Source: Bacteroidales bacterium (GTDB lineage Bacteria > Bacteroidota > Bacteroidia > Bacteroidales > 4484-276). Taken from it: 64,000 nucleotides of DNA. The notes under the pieces are model-generated. The model saw only the letters and a list, made by a program, of their open reading frames with translations. It ran no database searches and was not told where the DNA came from. Every line of letters begins with the position of its first letter. The first letter of the stretch is position 1. The stretch is taken from positions 1-64,000 of the forward strand of contig JACZJL010000085.1 in the NCBI GenBank assembly GCA_014860585.1, in the 5' to 3' direction. A program made the translations under genes and the position numbers. Positions 7,272 through 14,776 of this stretch are shown here, piece by piece.

Positions 7272-9368
7272 ATGGCGCAAAATCTTTATGTAGCAGCATC
7301 TGAAGCGATGTCGGGCAAATCGCTGATCGTATTGGGTTTCATGGAATTGCTTTCAAGACATGTTGGGAGGATTGGATTCTTCAGACCTATTGTGAAGGAC
7401 GGTAAAGATCAGGATAATCATATACGCCTAATCTCCCAGCGGTTTAAATTGCCATTTTCCTACACTTCAATGTACGGGGTTACAAGTAAGGTGGCTTTTG
7501 AGCTGATCCAGGCCGGCGACATGGATTCCATTTTTACAGCGGTTTTAAATAAGTACAAGAACCTTGAAAAAGATTGTGATTTCATCCTTATTGAAGGGAC
7601 AGATTTCAGGGGCTCGTTGGTTTCGTTTGAGTTTGATATGAACGCCCGCATTGCCAACAACCTTGGCGCTCCTATTCTTGCTGTTATCAATGGTTCCGGT
7701 AAAAACGCAAACGAGATTGCAGACTCAATGCAGATGGTCAAAGGAACCCTGACTGCTGAGAATTGTGCACAGATTGGAACCGTGATCAACCGGGTTGCCG
7801 AGGATGAATTTGCTGCCATCAAGCACATGCTCGACAAATTCAGTAAAGAAGGAGAGATCAACTTCATACTTCCCGAAAAAAGTGTACTCCAAACCATCAC
7901 TATCCGCCAGATTGCCTCAGCGTTGCAGGCAGAGCACATTTATGGAAGTAAAGAAAGCCTGAACCTTGATGTACTCGATTTCAGGATTGCAGCCATGTCG
8001 CTGGATCAAATTTTAAAGTTCACAACATCCGGTTCTCTTGTCATCACTCCCGGCGACAGAACAGATATTATAATCGGATTGCTGATGACCATGATTGCCG
8101 ACAATTTCCCCAAAATTTCAGGGATATTGCTTACCGGAGGTATCCAACCAGGCACGCAAATGATAAAACTGATGGACGGAATCCAGCCCCTTCCTTTGTA
8201 CATCATGTCGGTAAATACTGATACTTACGAGACTGCAATGGCCGTGAGCAGGATTCACCCGGCGCTGAATCCCGAGAATGAAAGAAGACTTACAACAGCA
8301 CTCAATCATTTCGAGTCGAACGTGGATGTGGGAATCATGGGGCAAATCCTAAAAATTACCCATTCAAAAGTAGTTACCCCCGTAATGTTTGAATACGAAC
8401 TCTTCGAGCGTGCCCGCGCCGACCGTAAACATATCGTGCTGCCGGAGTCTGAAGATGAACGCATCCTGCGGGCTGCTGAAATTTTACTCAAACGAAATGT
8501 CGTGGATATTACCCTGCTTGGCAATGAAAATGAGATTTTAAAACGAGCAGCTTCATTGCAGTTGCAGCTTACCGGCGTCAATATTATCGATCCTTACGAC
8601 AATGATCTGGTTCATGAATATGCTGCCGAATATTACCGCCTGCGCAAGCATAAAGGCGCCACCAAGGAAAAGGCTTACGAGTTGATGCATGACGTCAGTT
8701 ACCTCGGCACAATGATGGTACACAAGGGGCATGCCGACGGGATGGTTTCTGGCGCAGCTCATACTACGGCACATACCATTAAACCTGCATTTGAATTTGT
8801 CAAGACAAAACCAGGTGTGTCTATTGTGTCCAGTTCTTTCCTGATGTGCTTCAACGATCGTGTGCTCGTGTATGCTGATTGTGCTGTGAATCCCAACCCG
8901 GATGCCGATCAGCTGGCCGATATCGCCATTAGTTCAGCCGAAACTGCCATGAATTTCGGTATTGAGCCACGGATTGCTATGCTCTCCTACTCAACCGGCG
9001 AATCCGGTAAAGGGGAGGATGTGGAAAAGGTGCGCAAAGCCACGCAAATTGCCCGAGAGCGCCGTCCTGATCTAAAAATCGAAGGGCCGATTCAATACGA
9101 TGCTGCCATCGAACCTACCGTTGCAAAGCAGAAAATGCCCGGCAGCGATGTGGCCGGAAAAGCTACCGTCTTTATTTTCCCCGACCTGAATACAGGGAAC
9201 AATACTTACAAAGCAGTGCAGCGTGCTGCCAATGCTGTGGCAATTGGACCGGTTCTGCAAGGTTTGAACAAGCCGGTGAATGACCTGAGCCGTGGCTGTA
9301 CCGTGAAAGATATTGTGAATACCGTGGTGATCACTGCCATCCAGGCACAGGGCGGAGGGAAAAACTAA
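7272..9368 (+). CDS. pta: Phosphate acetyltransferase, long form
   Basis: Interconverts acetyl-CoA and acetyl phosphate in acetate fermentation and overflow metabolism; cytosolic. At 698 residues it is the long, E. coli-like type: an N-terminal P-loop/BioD-like domain (ASEAMSGKS at residues 9-17), a DRTGG domain (about 210-330), and the catalytic PTA domain from about 373 (ERARADRKHIVLPESEDERI) to the end. The usual partner ackA is not adjacent; the stop codon is followed six bases later by a palindromic repeat. Upstream, TTATTTTG near 7222 is close to a -7 box but one base short of consensus spacing. Confidence 0.95.
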   Translation: MAQNLYVAASEAMSGKSLIVLGFMELLSRHVGRIGFFRPIVKDGKDQDNHIRLISQRFKLPFSYTSMYGVTSKVAFELIQAGDMDSIFTAVLNKYKNLEKDCDFILIEGTDFRGSLVSFEFDMNARIANNLGAPILAVINGSGKNANEIADSMQMVKGTLTAENCAQIGTVINRVAEDEFAAIKHMLDKFSKEGEINFILPEKSVLQTITIRQIASALQAEHIYGSKESLNLDVLDFRIAAMSLDQILKFTTSGSLVITPGDRTDIIIGLLMTMIADNFPKISGILLTGGIQPGTQMIKLMDGIQPLPLYIMSVNTDTYETAMAVSRIHPALNPENERRLTTALNHFESNVDVGIMGQILKITHSKVVTPVMFEYELFERARADRKHIVLPESEDERILRAAEILLKRNVVDITLLGNENEILKRAASLQLQLTGVNIIDPYDNDLVHEYAAEYYRLRKHKGATKEKAYELMHDVSYLGTMMVHKGHADGMVSGAAHTTAHTIKPAFEFVKTKPGVSIVSSSFLMCFNDRVLVYADCAVNPNPDADQLADIAISSAETAMNFGIEPRIAMLSYSTGESGKGEDVEKVRKATQIARERRPDLKIEGPIQYDAAIEPTVAKQKMPGSDVAGKATVFIFPDLNTGNNTYKAVQRAANAVAIGPVLQGLNKPVNDLSRGCTVKDIVNTVVITAIQAQGGGKN

Positions 9369-9374
9369 TTTTCT

Positions 9375-9453
9375 ATTCACCCCGTGAGTGGTTTATTTGC
9401 GACCACTAAAATTAAAAATTCGGTGTTGGCCGGACGGAACTCACGGGGTGAAT
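9375..9453. repeat. Palindromic intergenic repeat, copy 1 (79 bp)
   Basis: Ends are perfect 15-bp inverted arms, ATTCACCCCGTGAGT and ACTCACGGGGTGAAT. Inside is a second small hairpin, AGTGGT...ACCACT, and a GTTGGCCGGACGGA segment next to the right arm. Lies directly after pta and may also act as its terminator, although no T-run follows. Confidence 0.9.
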
Positions 9454-9499
9454 TTTGGAATAAGGTGAAAAAGGTTTGGTGGTGACTTGGGTGGCGGCA

Positions 9500-9649
9500 A
9501 TTCTACTAAGGTTGTTTATTGAAAATAAGGTTGTTCCTCTTCACCACAGGCATTTTGAAAAATGAATTGCCGCATTTTTGGCTGTATTCCTTTCATTAGC
9601 TTCAAATGAAAAAGAAAAACCTTATCAAATCAATAAACCTTAGTAGAAT
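9500..9649. repeat. Imperfect 150-bp inverted repeat
   Basis: The left arm, ATTCTACTAAGGTT with TTTATTG and ATAAGGTT (9500-9532), is matched in reverse by AACCTTAT, CAATAAA and CCTTAGTAGAAT (about 9618-9649), with small gaps. About 60-70 bp separates the arms. A partial copy of the right arm (AAACCTTATTCC..., CTGGTAGAATAGG) lies at about 10657-10690, on the other side of the toxin-antitoxin pair. Possible miniature mobile element remnant. Confidence 0.55.
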
Positions 9650-9682
9650 GGTGCAATGCATTGAAATTCATAACCTTATTCA

Positions 9683-9761
9683 ATTCACCCCGTGAGTGGC
9701 TAATTTGCGACCTCCATAGTTGAAAATTCAGTGTTGGCCGGACGGAACTCACGGGGTGAAT
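9683..9761. repeat. Palindromic intergenic repeat, copy 2 (79 bp)
   Basis: Same perfect 15-bp arms as copy 1. The small internal hairpin is disrupted here (AGTGG...CCTCCA), while the GTGTTGGCCGGACGGA segment is kept. Confidence 0.9.
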
Positions 9762-9783
9762 TTCGGAATAGAGTACTATAAAC

Positions 9784-9863
9784 ATTCACCCCGTGAGTGG
9801 TTAATATAGTACCACCAAAGTTGAAAATTCAGTGCTGGACCGGAGAGAACTCACGGGGTGAAT
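9784..9863. repeat. Palindromic intergenic repeat, copy 3 (80 bp)
   Basis: Same perfect 15-bp arms, 22 bp after copy 2 and in the same orientation. The interior has diverged (GTGCTGGACCGGAGAGA) but keeps GTGGT...ACCAC. Confidence 0.9.
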
Positions 9864-10033
9864 TGTCATTGGGATGGCAGAAAACATGAGAATCAACAAA
9901 CGAATTATTCTTATTTTTGTGGCAATTTTATATCTCTATGAGAAAACTTAATTTAAAAATGCCTGGTATCAGCTATTACTGATCAGATGTTGGGCGAAAT
10001 TAAGCTGAATAACTTTAAAAAAGAACACAAATC

Positions 10034-10276
10034 ATGGATATCAAAACATTAAAAACCGACCTTCATAAGTTTATTGATCAGATTGAAAACAGGCAGATAC
10101 TCAAAGATTATTATGATGATATGAAATCTTTGATCGAACATCAGAATGATGGCGCCTGGGACAATTTATCAGAAGATCAAAAGCAGGAGTTGCTAATAGC
10201 ATACGAAGAAAGCGAGGACGAGCAAAACCTTGTGGATCATGAGGCTGTAATGAAAAAATATGAAAAATGGCTTTAG
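10034..10276 (+). CDS. Putative antitoxin of a RelE/ParE-type module
   Basis: An 80-residue acidic, all-helical protein. The C-terminal part (QKQELLIAYEESEDEQNLVD, then HEAVMKKYEKWL) is like antitoxins that sit upstream of RelE/ParE toxins in Bacteroidetes. It overlaps the toxin start by 10 bp, the usual arrangement for a co-translated type II pair. The N-terminal region (LKTDLHKFIDQIENRQILKD) is probably helical; no ribbon-helix-helix or Xre domain is evident, so DNA binding is uncertain. Family assignment rests on context and general resemblance. Confidence 0.8.
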   Translation: MDIKTLKTDLHKFIDQIENRQILKDYYDDMKSLIEHQNDGAWDNLSEDQKQELLIAYEESEDEQNLVDHEAVMKKYEKWL

Positions 10277-10566
10277 CTCTTCAATGGAACACCAGCGCCA
10301 TTGCTTCATTTTATAAAACGGTGGTTTACCTTGAAAACGAGTGGGGAATAAATGCTGCTATCAGGTTTGTTAGAAAAGTGAATCACATTCTTTTCCTCCT
10401 CCAATCATATCCTGAGATTGGACGGCCTGAAAACCCAAAAACCGACCTTTTCAGCGTTGTGATAACCCATCAGACTACGCTGTTTTACAGAATGAAATCG
10501 GATAAAATTATTCTCCTGATGTTTTTTGACACCAGAAGAAGTCCAACCAGAAAGCCTAAACAGTAA
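10267..10566 (+). CDS. RelE/ParE family toxin
   Basis: A 99-residue protein with the RelE/ParE pattern: N-terminal WNTSAIASFYKTVVYLENEW (helix), AAIRFVRKVNHILFLLQSYP, EIGRPE, then beta strands LFSVVITHQTTLFYRM, IILLMFFDTRRSP. The arginine after DT near the C-terminus (FFDTRRSP) is typical of the family. RelE members cut ribosome-bound mRNA and ParE members poison gyrase; which applies cannot be told. Downstream is a hairpin with a T-run. The pair lies in a palindrome-rich region between pta and unrelated minus-strand genes, suggesting insertion. Confidence 0.85.
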   Translation: MALALQWNTSAIASFYKTVVYLENEWGINAAIRFVRKVNHILFLLQSYPEIGRPENPKTDLFSVVITHQTTLFYRMKSDKIILLMFFDTRRSPTRKPKQ

Positions 10567-10575
10567 TCAAATTGC

Positions 10576-10599
10576 ACTTTTCTCATCCGAAAAGTTTTT
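10576..10599 (+). terminator. Rho-independent terminator after the toxin gene
   Basis: ACTTTTC, six-base loop TCATCC, GAAAAGT, followed by TTTT; 10 bp after the toxin stop codon. Confidence 0.6.
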
Positions 10600-10722
10600 C
10601 AGGGATTTGATGACAAAGCAGCCAGGTCGGTATTTTTTACCTTCATCTATAAAGCAAAACCTTATTCCGTCCCCAAACCTGGTAGAATAGGTTATCTGAA
10701 GAAGTACAATAAACTTTAAAAA

Positions 10723-12543
10723 TTACTTTTCTGCTTTAAAAACAACTGCCCTCAGATTTTTATCGAGCCATTGATTGATCATTGCCCTGAACTCATTGTA
10801 TTCTTCCGGATGAATGAAGGTTTCGCTGATTCTTATTTCCCGGGTTATCTCTACCTGGTTTTCCTTTGGCTTAATATCAATACTTACTGATCCTGCTTCA
10901 CTTTTAAAACGGTCGCCTGTGCGCTTGTTTACAAAAACATAACCATCCGGTAGCTCAATTGTATAAACATATTTTTCTGTGATTGGGAAAGGTATTACGA
11001 AGGGGTCTTTTCTGGTGCTTTCGAGATAAGTAATCCGCCACCTGTCGAAACCATTGGTCATGTTTGGCAGCATCCAACGATAATAACCTGACTGTTCGGT
11101 AACGGGTTTATTGTTTTCAGCCTTGAATGTGAGTGTTGATTTTGCAATATTACTATTGACAACCTGAATAGTACTGTCATTCTTAATCAGATCGCCGGTT
11201 AACATGGATTTTATGCTGTTTTTATCTTCCTGCAAGGCAAGGAAAGGGTTAGCAGCACCGGAGAGTACCAGGTCAACCTGGCCAGAAGCCTTCAGTTCAG
11301 CATCAAATGTAATTTTTGCTGTATAAATAATCTCGTTATCCATCTTAGCAGGTTCAACAGGAGAGGCTGCTGCATCTTTTGAAAGCGGTATCACCACAAC
11401 CTGTGCCAGGCTATATTCAAGGCTTTGGCTATCCGTTGTAACAGCGGATAAATAAATTGTCCCGAATCCTTTGGTATTAGCCATCACGGCGATATCGTCA
11501 AAAAGAGAAAGGTTGCCTGAATTGACATCAAAAAATTGCTGTGGGGCAATGAGCACCGGCACAGCATTGAAATTGGCATAACCGAGCAGTGCTGCAAGCA
11601 GGATGGATTTTTCCAGCTTACTTCCTCCATTGCTTTTCCAAACTTCCACTGGTTGTCTCACCTGATATCCGAGCCATGAAGGATCATACCTTTCGTAAAC
11701 TATATTTCCTGTAACTTCCTTTTGGATGGCAAGCAGCGTTTTTATCTCATCAGTTTGTTTTGCTTTTATGCTGTCCACTAAACTTTTCATTTGATCGTTC
11801 ATTTCAAAATTGAAAGTCTGTTGCCTGGTGATCCAGTTGACCACATCTGCTGTGGTTCCAGCTGTAGTGAAGGAAAGCCGTGGAGTTGCCGGCTGGAATT
11901 TTCCACGGAATTGTTCTTTTGGAGAAGCCTGCAATCCGGTGAATTTCCAGGTATACACCTTCTGGCTCCCAACCACCATAATTTCCGGCGCAGTTCTTAA
12001 TCCCGTCATCCTGTGATTTAGCTCAACATCGGGCGGGACTTTAACATTGACCTCCATATCGAGCACCGGGGATGATTCCTCAATAATTACCGTACCCATC
12101 AGCCCGGGCGTGAACCCTTTGGCTGAAGTCAGGGTATAGTCGAGATAAATGGTGGCGCCGATCTCAAGTGCTGTATGCGTGACCACCATTTCGCGAAGGT
12201 GATTGGCGGTAGCCGAAAGGGCGGCGTTACGCGGTAGCACTTCATTGAAGGCATTTTCCGGAGTTTCAATCTTTGTGCTGTCGGCCATAATGGTGTAGGC
12301 TTCATTTATTGTCAGCTTTTGAAATTCTGGATTGTAAATGATAAAGGTTTCACCATAAAGACGATTGAACGAAAGATGTGTTTTCAGTTTCAACTGTTTT
12401 ACTTCCCTGAAACTTGTGCTGCCGTCGTTTTCGAGTGTATATTCCCGGATCAGCTTTTCATACACAGCATCGGCATTTTCAGTTTGTGCAAAAGTTATAT
12501 TGACGAATAAAAATGCGGCTAAGGATAGAATAATCTGTTTCAT
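10723..12543 (-). CDS. Exported DUF3857 protein with degenerate transglutaminase-like domain
   Basis: A 606-residue protein from the ATG at 12543 (MKQIILSLAAFLFVNITFAQ, signal peptide); the frame from 12567 adds eight residues. An N-terminal DUF3857 beta domain (about 30-240) is followed by a transglutaminase-like fold (about 250-370). The active-site segment reads NGGSKLEKSILLAALLGYAN where the paralogous gene 12595-14544 has GVCKDKAALLISFLRMAGFE, so the catalytic Cys is absent, and the matching His/Asp positions are not recognisable. C-terminal domain is beta-rich. Probably periplasmic and non-enzymatic. It lies 51 bp downstream of its apparently active homologue, likely in one operon. Confidence 0.8.
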   Translation of the reverse strand: MKQIILSLAAFLFVNITFAQTENADAVYEKLIREYTLENDGSTSFREVKQLKLKTHLSFNRLYGETFIIYNPEFQKLTINEAYTIMADSTKIETPENAFNEVLPRNAALSATANHLREMVVTHTALEIGATIYLDYTLTSAKGFTPGLMGTVIIEESSPVLDMEVNVKVPPDVELNHRMTGLRTAPEIMVVGSQKVYTWKFTGLQASPKEQFRGKFQPATPRLSFTTAGTTADVVNWITRQQTFNFEMNDQMKSLVDSIKAKQTDEIKTLLAIQKEVTGNIVYERYDPSWLGYQVRQPVEVWKSNGGSKLEKSILLAALLGYANFNAVPVLIAPQQFFDVNSGNLSLFDDIAVMANTKGFGTIYLSAVTTDSQSLEYSLAQVVVIPLSKDAAASPVEPAKMDNEIIYTAKITFDAELKASGQVDLVLSGAANPFLALQEDKNSIKSMLTGDLIKNDSTIQVVNSNIAKSTLTFKAENNKPVTEQSGYYRWMLPNMTNGFDRWRITYLESTRKDPFVIPFPITEKYVYTIELPDGYVFVNKRTGDRFKSEAGSVSIDIKPKENQVEITREIRISETFIHPEEYNEFRAMINQWLDKNLRAVVFKAEK

Positions 12544-12594
12544 TTTATTTTGTGTTAATGCATTCATAATCTGGAATTTTGGAAGATTTGGCGG

Positions 12595-14544
12595 TTATTT
12601 TTTTAAGACAATTGGGGAGTCGGCCATTTTTTTCTGGGCTTTAACGGCTGATCTCATTTCAGGCCAGTCGCTGGCTTGATAAACCCGTTTCTCAAGAAGG
12701 ACTTCCTGTTTGAGTGCAATGGTATTGTTCTTTGCCTGGTAACCACCATTGTAGTAAGCCGAACAACCCAGTGAAGTTGTGTTCACATCTGGCAAAACGG
12801 GGGAGTATCCTGCGGGTATGGTAATCGTCTCATCCAGTTCTACCATGCGGCTGCAACGGTCGCGGAAATCAAATTTGCGTTCTTCGAGGTCTGTATTCAT
12901 GTAAAGATGACCCATGGCACGGCTCATGAAATTGGTGGCTAAGAGCGGAATAAAGATGAGCTCATTTTCTCCGGTAAATGCATAACCCGGAATGCGGTAA
13001 CTGATTTTGATGTTGATCGGCCCTGCCATATAATCTATCGGATCTCCGTAATCCATGGCGATGATCTCGGCCGCCGGATGTATTCTTAACAATTCTGCTT
13101 CGACACCTTTGTTCCACTCCGATTTATAATCGCGGGTGAAAATACCCCGAACTGCTGCATCAGTTTGTCCTTCGGCTTCCAGTACCATTTGTCCTTCCAG
13201 GGTTCCATCGGTTTTCAGTTCGGATGTTGCTTTGATTTTGAGGTAATGATTTTCGGAGGGCGAAACAGGTGTGATGGCCAGGTCGGCTCCTTCGGGTAGC
13301 CCCATCAGGTAATTTTGTTGCTGTTCGGCGCTTGACCATAGCTCCCTGACAAAAGGAACCCAGGTTGGATCGAGGAGGTGGTATTCGCCATCAGAAAGTT
13401 TTACAACGGTTACGCTGTGATTAAAATGATCGGCGGGAATATCTTCGATTCGGGAACCGGCCATGGTCATGGCTGCATAAGATTCAAAACCTGCCATACG
13501 CAGGAATGAGATCAGCAAAGCTGCTTTGTCTTTGCAAACGCCACAACGGTCGCGGAAATTCATGGCGGTGTTGTGCAGGGTAAATCCCTCGCCCGGCCCC
13601 ATCGAAATCCCTGAATAGCGCATGTTATCGGCCACCCAGTGGGTAAGTATCGAAACGCTGTCCATTTCTGTTTTGGCAGGCTTGAGCAATTCCTTTACAA
13701 AAGCTTCCGCTTCGGGGGTTGGGTCAAAACTTCCGTAATCTTCATTTACACCGTAAAACCAGCGTGATTTTGCCTCCCAGTCAGGGCTGGTGGTTAACAG
13801 CAGTTTGGGAGCTATGTCAAAAAAATCAACCATATTGGGTTCGGCTTTGATGGGCATGATATCCTTTTTTGAAAATGTATAAACATGCTTCCCATCCACA
13901 AACCGCAATGTTGTCTTGCATTCACCGTGGAAAAACTCATATTGCAGCGGCTTGTCTGCTGGTACATGGGTGATGTAAACCTTTTCGAGTATCGGATGAG
14001 AACTCCAGAAAGGGATGATATCGTAAAAATGCCCTCGCATAGGGGGAATGAACCGCTCCTCATCGTCTTGCATCAGCAGGGCGTATGTAAATCCTTTTTT
14101 AAAATACTTGACTTCAACGGCATCGCCAGGTTCAAGCCTGCCCACCTCGATCATTTTTTCGCGGGCGCCCCAATAGATGGCGCGGGCAGGCGCCGGATAA
14201 TCACGTACTCCGCCAAGATCCACATTTTCAACCGTCCCGTCCTTCCTGTATATTTTTATCAACAGGATATCAAGGGCGGCTGACAATGGGTCGTAATCAA
14301 TCTTAATCACCCGTTGCTCTGAAGCGCCTTTGGGGGTGAGCACCTTCGTTAACTGATGCATGTGGAAATAACTCAGGCCGGTCTCCTGAACATCCACCCT
14401 GGTGCTGTCGAACAGGATGAGCAGGTTGCTTCCTTTGTAATCAGCGGCATTTCCTGAGTTTTTGATCAAATCTTCAATCGGGCCGGCGTTCAGGATCAGC
14501 CCGGCAAATAGTATAACAAGCAGTGAGGTAAATTTTTTAAGCAT
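12595..14544 (-). CDS. Exported DUF3857 and transglutaminase-like protein
   Basis: A 649-residue protein with a signal peptide (MLKKFTSLLVILFAGLILNA). DUF3857 spans about 45-200 (SEQRVIKIDYDPLSAALDIL region). The transglutaminase core spans about 290-410 with a complete Cys-His-Asp triad: RDRCGVCKDKA (second Cys), DHFNHSVTVV, and YHLLDPTW. Such proteins may cross-link, deamidate or proteolyse peptides or act in an unknown periplasmic process. First gene of a minus-strand pair with the degenerate homologue 10723-12543. Upstream at 14573-14580, TACTTTAG is one base off a -7 box. Confidence 0.87.
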   Translation of the reverse strand: MLKKFTSLLVILFAGLILNAGPIEDLIKNSGNAADYKGSNLLILFDSTRVDVQETGLSYFHMHQLTKVLTPKGASEQRVIKIDYDPLSAALDILLIKIYRKDGTVENVDLGGVRDYPAPARAIYWGAREKMIEVGRLEPGDAVEVKYFKKGFTYALLMQDDEERFIPPMRGHFYDIIPFWSSHPILEKVYITHVPADKPLQYEFFHGECKTTLRFVDGKHVYTFSKKDIMPIKAEPNMVDFFDIAPKLLLTTSPDWEAKSRWFYGVNEDYGSFDPTPEAEAFVKELLKPAKTEMDSVSILTHWVADNMRYSGISMGPGEGFTLHNTAMNFRDRCGVCKDKAALLISFLRMAGFESYAAMTMAGSRIEDIPADHFNHSVTVVKLSDGEYHLLDPTWVPFVRELWSSAEQQQNYLMGLPEGADLAITPVSPSENHYLKIKATSELKTDGTLEGQMVLEAEGQTDAAVRGIFTRDYKSEWNKGVEAELLRIHPAAEIIAMDYGDPIDYMAGPINIKISYRIPGYAFTGENELIFIPLLATNFMSRAMGHLYMNTDLEERKFDFRDRCSRMVELDETITIPAGYSPVLPDVNTTSLGCSAYYNGGYQAKNNTIALKQEVLLEKRVYQASDWPEMRSAVKAQKKMADSPIVLKK

Positions 14545-14653
14545 AGCAATTTAAGCTTTAGAATTAATGCCGCTAAAGTAGGGAAAATTTGTGTGACCGG
14601 TTACCCTAATTTTTCTGACTTTCAATTGAAGTTATGATTGATCGATAAAGAGC

Positions 14654-14686
14654 AAAAAAAGCCCCTGCGAAAGCAGAAGCTTTTTT
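14654..14686 (-). terminator. Rho-independent terminator after paralogue 1
   Basis: GCTTCTGC, GNRA-like loop, GCAGGGGC flanked by T-runs on both strands. Lies about 90 bp past the stop of the gene at 14774-16681 and could act in either direction. The stem sequence resembles the terminator at 18923-18957. Confidence 0.6.
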
Positions 14687-14712
14687 GGGAATTACTTTTC
14701 CGAAGGATAATT

Positions 14713-14776
14713 TAGTGTCAGTAGAAAAACATCCTGTATTTGATTTTCAACAAATGGTGTTTTCCTGCTGACACTA
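14713..14776. repeat. Hairpin element with CCTG.ATTTGATTTTCAACA core, member A
   Basis: Arms TAGTGTCAG and CTGACACTA pair perfectly, then AGAAAAAC with GTTTTCCT with small mismatches. The loop carries CCTGTATTTGATTTTCAAC. The right arm contains the stop codon of the adjacent gene. A second member with the same core but a different stem is at 27703-27758. Confidence 0.75.

Larger units (their letters stand above)
9369..10033. other. 665-bp non-coding region rich in palindromic elements
   Basis: Holds three copies of a 79-80 bp inverted repeat and a separate imperfect palindrome (9500-9649). An exact TAnnTTTG box (TATTTTTG, 9912-9919) precedes the toxin-antitoxin pair by about 115 bp. A 14-codon frame starts at 9937 but nothing supports it as a gene. 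No other coding signal seen. Confidence 0.7.

Noticed and set aside
9375-9863. CRISPR array or integron attC sites
   Set aside because: Three repeats are palindromic over their whole length and unevenly spaced (229 and 22 bp), unlike a CRISPR. No GTTRRRY/RYYYAAC core sites and no integrase, so not attC.
9937-9981. 14-codon frame as a leader peptide for the toxin-antitoxin pair
   Set aside because: Too short to judge; no attenuator-like alternative hairpins or codon clustering seen.
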